From assembly GCA_958450365.1 (NCBI GenBank), contig CAUEEP010000891.1:248001-312000 (forward strand): a stretch of 64,000 nt of DNA, given 5' to 3'. Position numbers and translations under genes: made by a program. The stretch comes from Mesorhabditis belari (Eukaryota; Nematoda; Chromadorea; Rhabditida; Rhabditidae). The notes under the pieces were generated by a model. That model was not told the origin of the DNA. It made no database searches and was given only the letters and a program-made list of their open reading frames with translations. Below are positions 53,903-64,000 of this stretch, piece after piece; positions within the stretch are counted from its first letter, which is position 1; every line of letters starts with the position of its first letter.

Positions 53903-54222
53903 CCCTAAATGAAAAAAAATGTTGAGATACAAAAATTTTGCAAAAAAGCGTAAAAACTAGCTTAACCTAGTTTATTTAAGATCAAAGAAACAAAGTTATT
54001 ACCCTTTACAAGTAGAACTTCTTCGCAAAGGATATTGTGTGAAAAGTGCCTGTGATTGTCGCTAACCACGCCGAATCACTTACAACGAGTCTTCTATTCC
54101 TTCAGGCGACGTTCTTTTACCTAGAAAACACAAAATTAAGTAACAAGAACAGTAAAAACAAGAGAAAACCATTTTTTTTATTTGACACCCTGTATAGCAA
54201 CATTAATGACTAAAATCTTTAG
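53903..54222. other. Region between W and V
   Basis: Holds the 5' flank of W (-). A gacaccctgtata word at 54,184 resembles the ends of the small element at 22,262 and 47,742. No gene is seen. Confidence 0.4.
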
Positions 54223-54978
54223 CTAGCTGTGATTCTGATGAATACTCAAGGAACTTTTGATACAAGCAGTAATATGAATGATTCGGCAACCATTTTTGCC
54301 ATTTCTTTGTTGATGTCATCGGTTAAGGTTTTTATATTGAATAGGTAAATTCTATCAAGTACAATAATGAATAGATCTTCAATACAAAAACCCAAATTGA
54401 TGCTCAAGGTTTGGATGCTTTGAATACTTTTATTTCATTCAGTCAATTGAGCAATGATAAAATTCGGCAGGTGAGAATTACCTTCCAGAGCAAAGTAATC
54501 TTTCATTCAGCATTTTCTGATTATGGTTCGTGATGCTCTCTACAAAGGACATAGAAATGATTATCTTGAAGAACTTAAAGTATTTTCTCTTCTTGAAATA
54601 TTATATTCAAAGTCTCATTTATATAGACTCAAGCAAGCCTAACAAAAGAACCCCAAAGCCTTTTGAATGGAGTCTTTGAAGCATTTGATAAAGTTGATTG
54701 TTACATGATTCCACATCCATCATTGGCTGTCACCGAAGCAAATGGACAAATTCTGGCCAAAGGTTATTTGGAAATACTAATATTCCCGTCTGCAAGCAAC
54801 AAATTTAAACGATAGATTTGAAAAAATCATAATCCATTTTAGTTGAGCAATTTCAGATTGTGGTGAACCATTCCTTGATACATTGTGTGAATGTGCTAAC
54901 TATTTGTTGGATAATTTGGAGCCAAAAGTTGTGATGGGAACGCCATTGACTGGAAGAACGCTGAAAGCGCATGTTGAG
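54223..54978 (+). pseudogene. V: five-exon fragment of an X-like GTPase gene
   Basis: Exons 54223-54321, 54375-54470, 54511-54579, 54627-54762, 54857-54978. The last four have exactly the lengths and phases of X exons 7-10 (96, 69, 136, 122), so this is a paralogue of X, not of Y. It starts at the G3 region, which reads ILMNTQGTFD (Asp to Asn), and keeps G4 MVRD, then YMIPHPSLAV, DCGEPFLDTLCECANYLL and GTPLTGRTLKAHVE. The P-loop half is absent upstream, where sequence belongs to W, and the gene runs into a piggyBac-like element 40 bp after the last exon. No stop interrupts the five exons. Confidence 0.75.
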
Positions 54979-55018
54979 GTTAAATTTATAAACATCAATT
55001 GAACTCAATCTTTTTTAA

Positions 55019-55764
55019 CCCATTCGAAACTTCTGCAGCGAATAATCGCTGCAACAAAAACTCAGAAACGGACCGCTGCAGCGATTATTCGCTGCAGCGC
55101 TAATTGAGCTATTTTCATTCAATTAATTGGTTTTTTTTTTGCTGTTTTTCAGCATTACATGTATATTCCAATTGTAGCAGATCTACAAATTACGTGGGAA
55201 AAAAGATGTTTCATATTTACCCGGAATCAATGCAGTCTCTGGTTTTGCATTGAAATGTTCCATAATAGCTCTAATCTTATAAAGCCGATCTCCTGCAGGA
55301 TCCAGTTCATTATCACAAAAACGCAGGTTTCGAAGAATAGATTCCAATTTTGCTCTTGACATAATGTGGGACATGTGGGAAAATCCTCCTAATCCAGGCC
55401 TGCTACTCCAGTAGTCACGAATCCTCGGTAATTTGACGATTCCCATTTGAAGGTACAGAGCCAGGAAGAGCTTGAAAGATTTTGCATCGAAATCCTGCCA
55501 GTTTGTTTTCCTTTTTCCATGTTTATTAGATTCGCCTACTAACATATTGATTAATTTGTCGTCGATAAAATAAGAATAATAATCGATAGGATCTTGAAAA
55601 GTACTGAAGTCAAATCCAAATCGTTCTTCATCAAAAATAAATGGCGTAGGAGACTCTCTTACATCTTTCCAACCTTAAATAAACTCTCTTCGGAGTCAAA
55701 AATGTCAAAAAAGGGCTTGGTCCGTAGACGAAAAAAAAGAAAAAACGCTGCGGTTTCGAATGGG
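55019..55764 (-). mobile_element. piggyBac-like element, internally deleted
   Basis: Ends cccattcgaaac and gtttcgaatggg are flanked by TTAA on both sides (55,015-55,018 and 55,765-55,768), the hallmark target of piggyBac. Minus-strand coding reads LALYLQMGIVKLPRIRDYW and ESILRNLRFCDNELDP, the N-terminal part of the piggyBac transposase domain. The catalytic remainder is gone. A sub-terminal palindrome gctgcagcgattattcgctg lies at 55,075-55,098. Confidence 0.85.
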
Positions 55765-55849
55765 TTAATAAGCGTGAGAGTTCTCCTAATAAAATAGATC
55801 TAGAACCTTGTCGACCACATTCGGAACGCCAGCCACCAGCTTAATACCC

Positions 55850-55968
55850 AGCAATAGCTTTTTCTACCCGGATATTCTCCAAAGTTTGTTAAAAGCCCAG
55901 AAAATTGGCGCTGTCAAAGGGAATCACAAGAAAGCTTTCCCAAAAGCAATGGCTCATTTTTCCGTTTG
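55850..55968 (+). pseudogene. Possible last exon of V or of a lost gene
   Basis: An open frame of about 39 codons (FFYPDILQSLLKAQ, ending KAMAHFSV and stop) follows a CCCAG acceptor and is followed by an aataaa at 55,991. It has exon-like composition, but nothing ties it firmly to V. Confidence 0.3.
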
Positions 55969-55991
55969 ACTTTCAAATTTTTTATATTGAA

Positions 55992-56880
55992 TAAATTCGG
56001 TGTTTTTAATTTGGAAAATAAACGGTTTCCATTGCATGCTTTTGACTAAGGAGTAAGTTTTGAAATATTATGTTGCATACCGAACAAAATAACCCATGAT
56101 AAGCAATAGAAACACAAAGCAAACAAAAGCGTATAATGTTTATCAAAAAGTCAATCGATCATCAGTATTTTTGAAGAAACCTTTGAAATTTGGTGTTCTT
56201 TTACACCAGCAGAAGCCACTCACCTACGGCAGGCGGCTCTGCTTTTGTTAGTAGGGCTTATTTTACATACAACGAAATTAACATACGAAACCAAGTTAGC
56301 ATACTAATCCAAATTAGCATTTTGTGGATATATTGCCGCAATCCCGACTTTTTGCTATTTGGTGGATAAGCTACCTTAGACCAAAGCTGAAAATGAGCCA
56401 TAATAATAGAGACACTAAGGGGCACCTAATGAAAAAGGAATCAGCTCAAACGAACCACTGGGCGCCGAAAAATCCCGGGAACAGACACACAGAAAGGCAC
56501 ACACAACCGAACAAGTTCTCTTAATAGAGAGGGAAGATTTCTCCCATTGGGCGGGGAGGATTGAACCAAAAATTTAGCGGCTGTGTACTCAAGGTAAAAC
56601 GAACAAAAGAACTGATAAGGCAAGTGTTACATTTTTTTTGAAGGAGAGTGCTTCACTGGTTTCACCGTTATTGAAATACTTTTAGCTAGAAATCAGTAGG
56701 GTATTTATTCGTTTTCTTGCTTTTCAAACAGTTTCGCATCTCATGGCTACTGCTACGGTGCAGATTACCTACTCTCTGAAAATTTTCCTATAGAGAAGGT
56801 TGAAATAGAAATTCTATTGGGTTGGTGAATTGAAAACTGCCGGACTTTGAACTAAAATTGCCGGCTTCTGGTGGCTTACA
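55992..56880. other. Stretch without a recognised gene
   Basis: ORFs here are short and unlike known families. 56,818-56,870 is an end fragment of the mariner-like element whose better copy is at 57,206-57,722. Confidence 0.4.
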
Positions 56881-56885
56881 GGCTT

Positions 56886-57200
56886 TAGGGTTTGGAATAT
56901 TTTGACAAAACCCAGTTGGAATACAATTCAGCAACACCTTTCATCAACGCTTCATCTTTTTGGAATACAATCAAGTCCAAATCTAAATATATATCTTTTA
57001 GCTATGTCACATTTCAATTTATTGATTGTGGTGAGTTTTTGTGTGAGAATAGGTCAGGTGTACTTTGTGCTCAAAACAGATCCTTCCTAGTGCACTGAAG
57101 CCTTCATTTTCTCACGATGAAATGTGGAAAGCAAGCTAAACGACACGGATTTTTACCAATTTACATTTAATTTGCCAAAATTTAGGCCCATCTTTTTGTA
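56886..57200 (+). pseudogene. Duplicated transporter intron/3' fragment
   Basis: Matches 17,706-17,830 joined directly to 18,070-18,245: exons 11 and most of 12 are missing, but the end of exon 12 (LLIV) and its donor are kept. No functional product is expected. Confidence 0.85.
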
Positions 57201-57205
57201 TTTAT

Positions 57206-57722
57206 TGGTTTGGTGAATTGAAAACTGCCCGACTTTGAACTAAAATTTATTCAACATAAAACCATCAATTCATTCCAAATAATTTCCATTATTATTGACG
57301 ACTTCTGCCCGTTTTACAGGCAATTTGCGGATTCCTCTTTCGTAGTAGGATTTTGGTTTGTGTGTGAGACAAGTGTGAGACTCAAAAATGGAGGACTGGA
57401 GATGTCCCAGTTTGAGCACTTTCTTCAAAAGAAACCCATTTTGGTGTTAATAGAAAAATTGTAGAGAATGAAAAATTAGGCTTAGAGCCAAATTTCCAAA
57501 AAGATACACTTAGTAGTTTCGCTTAAAATGCAAGTTTTGTCAAAATTCGTAAATTTAGCATTTCTTGAAAACTAGTTTTTGAATCGTTCTGAAAATTTGG
57601 ATATAAGCTTGATTTTTGATTCTCTACAACTTTTCCATTGATACCAAAATAAGTTTCTTTTGAAGAAAGTGCTCAAACTGTCACATATGACAATAGCTGG
57701 CAGTTTTCAATTCACCAATCCA
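57206..57722. mobile_element. Mariner-type remnant between transporter duplicates
   Basis: Ends ttggtttggtgaattgaaaa and ttttcaattcaccaatccaa. Near the left end the minus strand reads VVNNNGNYLE, the usual C-terminal end of mariner transposases. The rest is non-coding. The insertion separates the two duplicated transporter pieces. Confidence 0.75.
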
Positions 57723-57723
57723 A

Positions 57724-58007
57724 TACTTAGCTGATGGAATTGTTAAAATTCTTAAAGCTATTAGATGAATAGCTTTTAAATACAATTATTATTTAGGCAA
57801 ATGTTGTTTTTTTCTTCATGTGTTCGGATAAACCAGCGGCTTTCACGAAAATGACTCGAGATAATCCAACGGGAAAAATGCTTGCATCACCCGACAATCA
57901 TCTCGAGAGAATACATCAAGAAACAATCATTCCTGCATAATTCTTTTGTTTCTGTGCACTTTTTTTATCATTACAGATAGGATCTCTATGAATTTGGTAC
58001 ATAAATT
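57724..58007 (+). pseudogene. Duplicate of transporter last exon
   Basis: Nearly identical to 18,262-18,547, with the full last exon (57,797-57,940) and its acceptor intact. The upstream exons are missing. The close match indicates a recent copy or gene conversion. A further scrap of the same region is at 58,440-58,550. Confidence 0.9.
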
Positions 58008-58847
58008 TTATCAATATTGGAGAAATCGATGAGAAATCACAAGAGATTCTGTAAATGGTTTCAAAAAAAAACTATAATCACTAATTTACATCAGAAATTT
58101 GCATAAATGCGGTCAAGAATTACTTTAATAGTGACTACCATGGAAAGAAACACTTATAAATATCTAAATTTTAAATTTAGAAGCCCTAAGCTACTTGCTA
58201 ATGTTCAAAATTTGGTCACAAGGAGCTGCGTCTCAGCTCTCGAGTTTTGAAGTTCGATAGGATTGCTAATTTTAAGTTTCTGAGTAAAGTATTGAAGTGA
58301 AGGGTTGAAAAGAAGCTGTAGATTCTACCAAAAAAGTATGGAGACTGGTTAACTCTAGTCGGAGCTACGCACTGGAGAAAAAGTACCCTTAAGTCTTGAA
58401 CCTTAGTATCTTATGGATCTTATGGAAACAGGCTTCTCAAACATTAACAAATTTGGGTCCATCTTTTTGTATATTCATTCTTATTTTGCTGGAAAATGCC
58501 TATTTTGAACTAATCTGATTGTTAAAATTCTTAAAGCTATTAAATGTAAATGTTGTGATGATTTTTGGGTAAATGATCATCTTTACACAACTATTTTTGG
58601 TAAAACAAATGCAAAAACTTGTCTGGTTCTGGTCCAAGCGGCCGATTACCCATCGCCGAATAGGGTTTCCCACAATGTTCCCGGTATTCGGCCCAATGTT
58701 GTTGGAGAATTGTCCAATTGTCGGATAGCTGGATTCCAGTGTAGATACAGGCTGCAGCTACCACGGCTACGATCAACAATCAGCTAAAGAGATCTAAAAT
58801 AAAAGGCAAAGTTGTTAGTTTTGAAATCTGCAAAGCAAAAATTTTTT
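58008..58847. other. Non-coding stretch with one uncertain ORF
   Basis: A 62-codon minus-strand frame (58,779-58,591) starts without ATG, and every acceptor upstream leads into a stop. Its hydrophobic start followed by SDNWTILQQHWAEYR is exon-like, but I cannot support it as a gene. Confidence 0.35.
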
Positions 58848-58920
58848 TGACCGTGACAGGACTCGAACTTGCAACCTTCAGATCCGAAGTCCGAAGGCTT
58901 ATCCGTTACGCCAGACGGCT
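58848..58920 (-). tRNA. tRNA-Arg(TCG)-like, probably degenerate
   Basis: Similar over its whole length to the tRNA on the plus strand at 59,030, with anticodon loop cttcgga (TCG). The acceptor stem (agccgtc against cacggtc) has two mismatches and a wobble, and the T stem has one mismatch, so it is probably a pseudogene. A T-run follows for termination. Confidence 0.6.
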
Positions 58921-59029
58921 TTATCGGACTTTCAAAAAAAAAGAGCTTCTAAAGCTCAAAACCATTGAAATGAAGAGATTCAGTCTCCCATTTTTTATAA
59001 AAGCCCTCACTGAATGATCTCGAACATGT

Positions 59030-59102
59030 GACCGTGTGGCCTAACGGATAAGGCGTCGGACTTCGGATCCGAAGATTGCAGGTTCGAATCCTGTCACGGT
59101 CG
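59030..59102 (+). tRNA. tRNA-Arg (anticodon TCG)
   Basis: All arms pair: acceptor gaccgtg/cacggtc, D arm gcc/ggc around taacggataa, anticodon stem tcgga/tccga with loop cttcgga, T arm gcagg ttcgaat cctgt. Length 73 including discriminator G. A run of T at 59,106 fits RNA polymerase III termination. It decodes CGN-type arginine codons (CGA). Confidence 0.93.
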
Positions 59103-59189
59103 AAATTTTTTGCTAAATTGCACTGATCAAAAACTTTTTTCAGACAAGTTACGAATCGGTTGCAAATCCATCAATATAGTCTTTTTGAG

Positions 59190-59411
59190 TACCGTATTCT
59201 CTCTAATAGTAGTACACCATGAGCGTCGTCTAAATTCCTCGAAATCTCGAGAACCGCTTATCAGAACCTATCGATGTGGGGTGGGAAAATGTAGCTGACG
59301 ATGAGATCTTGTGGGGGATTAGAGTGTTGAGCTTCTGCGAAAACTTAGAAACCGTAAAATAGGCATCAACTCGGCTCGGCGGAGTGCACTACTATTAGAG
59401 AAAATACGGTA
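59190..59411. mobile_element. MITE, family A copy 2
   Basis: Same element as 14,342-14,560, with ends taccgtattctctctaatag and ctattagagaaaatacggta. The shared sequence upstream (59,105-59,189) is also repeated. Confidence 0.85.
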
Positions 59412-60729
59412 ATCTAATAGATAGAGGAATCTCATACAAAGAGATGAACAGTTTCAAGTTCCCGAATCGGTCCCGAATTGGCCTTAAATTTATCAATGGA
59501 ATCTTTTTTGTTTTACCAAAATTTTACCAAGATCGTGCAAAGATTTACTGAAAGTTTGCTTTTCAGAAATTTTTGAGCAAATTTCCCATCTAACTCGATC
59601 GGATCGAGTTCTTCAATTCCCTGAAAAAAATCTCAGTTCCACTTACTCGTTCTCCGCTTTACAAGTCTGTTTTTCCCCAATATTGCCCATTCCCAATTCC
59701 TTTCTTCACTTTTTCAAAGAAGAGTTGTAAAATTTAGTCAAGATCGGTGAAAGTGGGGGAACCAAATTGGCTGACAGCTCTCTTTCTCCACTTTTTTTTT
59801 TGCCTTTTCTCTTTTCTCGTTCCACACTAGTTACCGAGCTCTTTTCTTTCGCGCAATTTATATAAGGTGAACGGTTGGTCAGTGAAGACATTAGTTTCTT
59901 GAGTTTTGACTAATTTGGCTCATTTAGCTTCAGTCTTTGTCAAGTTAATTAGACTTTCTTTAGATTTTTCAGCTTAATTTCACAGACTCTGGTTCTAAAG
60001 TTAAATATTTAGTGTTGTATTGACTTTTTCAAGTTCATTAGACTTTTTTTGAGGTTTTAAATGTAAAATCTAAGTTATAGAAGAAAAATTTGGGTGGATA
60101 AATAAATAAAACTTCAAACCAGACACTCCAATCCAGTAGAATCAGATTTATAAAGCTAAAAAAGTCAATTTGAGTATTTGAGTAACTATTTGAGTAACTA
60201 TTTAGTACTGTTGTGCTTTGGAAAACTGTTCTTTCTTTAGGTCATGATGTTTATTTTCTTCAAATTAGCTTATAGAATGAATTCCCAGCTTATGGTAGCT
60301 TTGTTCTTAAAGATTACAGATTCTTAAAGATATCTATGAAGTTCTTGAACACTTACTGTAGCTCAAAGTTGTAAGCTAAAGTTCTAGTTCTAAAGCTAAA
60401 CTTCTAGTTCCAAAGCTAAAGTTCTAAAGCTAAAGTTCTAGTTCTAAAGCTAGTTCTAGTTCTAAAGCTAAAGTCCTAGTTATAAAGCTAAAGTTCTAAA
60501 GTTCTGTTTAAATCTGTTTATATAAAACAAACTGACTCAAGTTAAATTTGAAGTTCTAGAGCCATTTTTGAATTCTGAATTGGTTCTGAGTTTAGAAATT
60601 GGAATGAGAACAAAGGCATAATATTAAAATGAAGTTAGGAAAGTAACATTTAAAGAAGTTTGATTACATCCTTTTACTTTGTTTTCCTTGTTTTCATCTT
60701 TCTCCCACATAAGCGCTGCCATTTGCAGA
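59412..60729. other. Upstream region of collagen gene
   Basis: 59,858-59,866 contains tatataagg, a candidate TATA box about 870 bp before the collagen ATG, which would imply a long outron. 60,361-60,505 is a degenerate tandem repeat of words such as ctaaagttctagtt. No separate gene is seen. Confidence 0.45.
60361..60505. repeat. ctaaagttctagttctaaag tandem repeat
   Basis: About 145 bp of imperfect units of 9 to 18 bp upstream of the collagen gene. Confidence 0.85.
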
Positions 60730-62107
60730 ATGAGTTCGGGTCGTATCGCGGCCTATTCGGCCATCGGCTTGTCAGCCTTCTCGGTTGCTCTTCTCCTCTG
60801 CACTCTTCCACAACTCATCAACAAGATCACCGGCATTCAAGCGCTTGTTGATGCCGATATGGATGAGTTCAAGAGAGCCGAATACGGAATTGGGTAAGAG
60901 ATTTGGAAATTTGGAAATTTGGAAATAAAATGAATACAACTAATCGAGAACTAGTAAGATTAGGATTTTTGATGAAAGCTATTGAATAAAGGTAACAATA
61001 CCAATAACCAGTACGGGGATTTGCACATGACGCTTGCTGTACCGTAATCTTTACAGTACAGTACAAGATAACAGGACCGATTGCTAGTGCTGTACTTGTT
61101 TTACAGTAATCTTTTATCGAAATGAATGCAAGAACAGTACCGTTAGCTATGTAGTACTGGAATTTGTACTCTACCGTAAAAAGCTTGTTCTACAGTCCAT
61201 AATTTACCTACCTAGGTACCTAGAACATGGGCTTTTTTGTACAGTAACTCAAAAGCTTACTGTACAGCACAAGTATAGGAGTACTTTAGCTATGGTATAA
61301 CTAGTACTTGGAGTCATTGTCAGTTCGATAGCCAATAATCTATGATACCAGACCAGTACTTGGGACTATTTGATTACTGTATTGGCTAGGTGACTCTTAG
61401 ATTAAGTTAAAGATCAACCTCCTGTGTCAATTCCCTCCATTTCCAGAGCTCAATACAAGAAGGCTTTCCCTGTGCCGGCTCCTCGTCGTGAGCGCCGCGC
61501 AGCTATGGGACAATGCTGCTGCAATGAGCACAACCAGTGCCCACCTGGTGCCCCCGGACAACAGGGACAACCTGGATACCCTGGAGAGGATGGATCTCCT
61601 GGAGAGGCTGGAAGACCTGGACTCGCTGGAAACTACCCGGACATCGCCTACGATCACTACAACAACTGCCGAATCTGCCCCAACGGACCACCTGGACCAC
61701 CTGGAACCCCAGGACAACAGGGACCACAAGGAGCACAGGGAAGCAATGGAGCTCCTGGAGGATGTGCCGAGGATGGAGCTCCTGGACCACCTGGATTCCC
61801 TGGAGAGCCTGGACGCCCTGGAAGCGATGGAAGACCTGGAGGCCCTGGAGCACCTGGAGAGAACGGAAGTCAAGGAGGACGTGGACCCCGAGGATCGCCT
61901 GGACCCCGTGGAGAGAATGGAGGACCTGGAGCTCCTGGAAACGATGGAGCACCTGGAAACTCGGGAAGACCCGGAGGACAAGGACAACCTGGACGCCCAG
62001 GAGAGCAAGGATCACAAGGACAACCCGGATTCCCCGGTGGATCTGGAGGACCTGGAGGACCTGGAATCGATGGAGGATATTGCCCCTGCCCACGCAGAAG
62101 ACATTAA
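60730..62107 (+). CDS. Cuticle collagen
   Basis: Two exons, 60730-60893 and 61447-62107, give 274 residues, typical for nematode cuticle collagens. TTTGCAG lies one base before the ATG, fitting a trans-splice acceptor. Residues about 5-30 (IAAYSAIGLSAFSVALLLC) form the N-terminal membrane segment, followed by a conserved non-collagen block. Residues near 70 have PRRERRAA, a subtilisin-type RxxR cleavage site. A CCC cluster follows, and then Gly-X-Y runs broken at NYPDIAYDHYNNCRIC and GGCAEDG. The C-terminus is YCPCPRRRH. The cysteine clusters around the Gly-X-Y domains would cross-link trimers in the cuticle. Codon use is strongly biased to GGA and CCT/CCA, as expected for high expression. 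A possible polyadenylation signal aataaa is at 62,145. Confidence 0.95.
60894..61446. other. Collagen intron with tacagtaa-type repeats
   Basis: The intron is unusually long for this gene class. It contains many copies of ctgtac, tacagta and gtactgg words in both orientations (about 61,030-61,390) that can form small hairpins. Confidence 0.6.
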
Positions 62108-62345
62108 CCTTATTGATTTATGTCCCATCAGTGAACATTGGGAGAATAAACCTTTTGCATTTAAAGTTGAAAGAACAAAAACAGACTTAAAACATAAAAC
62201 AATCGAATGACAATCAGAACAATCAGCTGGTAAAACATAATTGAATTTACTGTAACGTTTTTCCAATGCTTTTGATAGCCAAAAAGTCTAGATTATAGAA
62301 ATGCTAGTAACCTCAAATACACTGGATACTATTTTTGGAGGAATG

Positions 62346-63103
62346 TAAGAATCAAAACAAGAAAGAGATGACCCGATTCAGTTTTCAGCCCGTTATTCTT
62401 TGATTTTCATTGCGAAAAACTGCAGAGAATGATATTCAACGAATGGTTTTGTTAAAGAAAACATCAAAAGGATATTTAGTTATTTGGAAAAGTTTTAAAG
62501 TGTTTTCCATCTAAAGCCTCTATTCGTAATCAAAGTGCCTTTGAAGAATCACAAATCTCTATTGCTAAAAAGCTTCGAATTCTTAAGCATTGGGCTCGCC
62601 AGCCCACGGGAACCACGCCATGACGCTTCCGCTCGAGTTGAACGCTCGACCGAAGATAGCCTCACCATTTTTATACCTGGGAAATAAAACTTCCATTGTT
62701 AAACTCGGTACTTGTGCCTCTTATCCCCGCAAATCAAATTTGCATACCTAAGAATTGATAAATGAACTTCTAAATAGTTTTTGTCGTTTTACCCATTTCC
62801 CTCATATGTGAGGGTAGTGTTGCTAGTATCTTGAAGACATTCGTAAGAATCAAAACAAGAAAGAGATGACCCAATTCAGTTTTCAGCTCGTTATTCGTTG
62901 ATTTTCATTGCGAAAAACTGCAGTGAAGGATATTCAACGAATGGTTTTGTTAAAGAAAACATCTAAAGGATATTTAGTTATTTGGAAAAGTTTTAAAGTG
63001 TTTTCCATCTAAAGCCTCTATTCGTAATCAAAGTGCCTTTAAAGAATCACAAATCTCTATTGCTAAAAAGCTTCGAATTCTTGAGCATTTGGCTCGACAT
63101 CCA
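62346..63103 (+). repeat. Direct repeat of about 260 bp
   Basis: 62,346-62,607 and 62,843-63,103 are about 95 percent alike (taagaatcaaaacaagaaag to ggctcg). They flank about 235 bp of unique sequence. No coding frame is seen. Confidence 0.85.
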
Positions 63104-63270
63104 CAGGATAAACACGCTAGATGCCATAAAAAACCGGCTTTTTCACAAAGTTTTCCCCTGAAATGATCCCAACTCTTAATTATTTTGAATGGTATTTAGG
63201 GCCGTCATTTTCCACTATATAGTCAAAACCGAACCCTTCTGAAAGTGGGGTTTTCAAAAAGTGCCCTTTT

Positions 63271-63478
63271 TTGGTCATTTTTTGGCATTTCGCCCTCGAA
63301 ATTTCTTCAATGGTTCGATCAATTGAAACACGTTTTAGCCTATTTTGTAGAGGAGATTTACAAATTTCAAATAGTTTATAACAATTATAACAGTTTATAA
63401 CGTCGATATCAGGTTTCTATCGTTGGAAATTTATGAAAATGTTGAAATCCGCATTTCTTATGCATGTACCTAATAATA
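63271..63478 (+). repeat. Dispersed repeat, copy 2
   Basis: Same unit as 6,181-6,385. Confidence 0.85.
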
Positions 63479-63751
63479 GCGCCTAGATGCCATAAAATAG
63501 GCTAGGGCACACGCATCAATTGATAGTCTTATACAGTCTCTGAAGAAGGCTTTGGATGAAATTCCTATGAGTGTGATCGAGAAAGCTGTTGACACCTTTC
63601 CAAAGCGATTGAGGCAATGAATTGCGGCACCAACCGAATAAAACTCATCAAAGTTCCACCTGTCATGATTTGCAGTTGATAGAGATTCCCAAATGGTGAA
63701 AATTTCGACAAAAAATGATTTTTATTGACTTAATTGTTTGAATTCAATAAA
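63479..63751. other. Non-coding stretch between repeat copies
   Basis: A plus-strand scrap reading SLKKALDEIPMSVIEKAVDT (about 63,534-63,593) resembles the C-terminal helices of Tc1/mariner transposases. Otherwise nothing is recognised. Confidence 0.4.
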
Positions 63752-63953
63752 TTTGGTCACTCGCATTTCGTCCTCGAAATTTCTTCAATGGTTCGATCAA
63801 TTGAAACACATTTTAGCCTATTTTGTAGAGGAGATTTACAAATTTCAAATAGTTTATAACAGTTATAACAGTTTATAACATCGATACCAGGTTTCTATCG
63901 TTGGAAATTTATGAAAATGTTGAAATCCGCATTTCTTATGCATGTAACTAATA
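63752..63953 (+). repeat. Dispersed repeat, copy 3
   Basis: Same unit as 6,181-6,385. Confidence 0.85.
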
Positions 63954-64000
63954 TTTCAATGACATAAATTGCTTACTAGTAAAAGATAAAATTCTTTTAG

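Noticed and set aside
58591..58779. 62-codon minus ORF with a hydrophobic start
   Set aside because: It has no ATG, and every acceptor upstream leads into a stop codon. It is kept only as a note within the non-coding entry.
61427..62093. Antisense and other-frame ORFs over the collagen (193-240 codons)
   Set aside because: They are shadows of the GGA/CCN-biased Gly-X-Y coding frame and have no domain of their own.

Overview
The window looks like an autosomal-type stretch of a nematode genome, most likely a free-living rhabditid-like species. The evidence is short AT-rich introns (many 36-50 nt) ending in TTTCAG or TTTTAG, apparent trans-splice acceptors directly in front of several start codons, a cuticle collagen gene, and a dense load of Tc1/mariner, piggyBac, MULE and non-LTR remnants. 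I joined exons by hand from frame, splice signals and family motifs; no alignment or RNA evidence was available.

Layout. 1-2.8 kb is repeat and transposon debris. 2.8-18.5 kb is one 13-exon SLC17-type major facilitator gene (+). Its 9.2-kb intron 8 holds a complete-looking multi-exon gene on the opposite strand (15.2-7.9 kb), two large tandem arrays and several fold-back elements. From 19.29 to 51.49 kb the window is a large imperfect inverted repeat: left arm about 19,286-29,465, right arm about 38,096-51,486, spacer about 8.6 kb. Each arm carries a GTPase gene of the atlastin/guanylate-binding (GB1/RHD3) superfamily, called Y here, and the 5' end of a second one, X, arranged head to head. 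The body of X occupies the spacer, so only the right-hand X is complete; the left-hand X stops after three exons. Downstream of Y-left on the same strand lie a small ORF and an unidentified 350-residue gene Z with a membrane tail; the right arm has broken versions. A third relative, V (54.2-55.0 kb), keeps only five exons and is cut by a piggyBac-like element. Next to it on the minus strand is a FLYWCH zinc-finger/MULE transposase-type gene, W, itself interrupted by a mariner fragment.

The right flank (56-64 kb) contains duplicated pieces of the transporter 3' end, two tRNA-Arg(TCG)-type sequences pointing away from each other, a cuticle collagen gene (60.7-62.1 kb) and copies of dispersed repeats also found near 6 kb.

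The most interesting signal is the cluster of three divergent atlastin/GBP-like GTPases. X has canonical nucleotide-binding motifs. Both Y copies carry RN in place of the G4 RD motif, and V carries NTQG in place of the G3 DTQG. Gene duplication here has gone through a long palindrome-like structure whose inner ends share a perfect 10-bp palindrome. Shared and private transposon insertions let the order of events be read.
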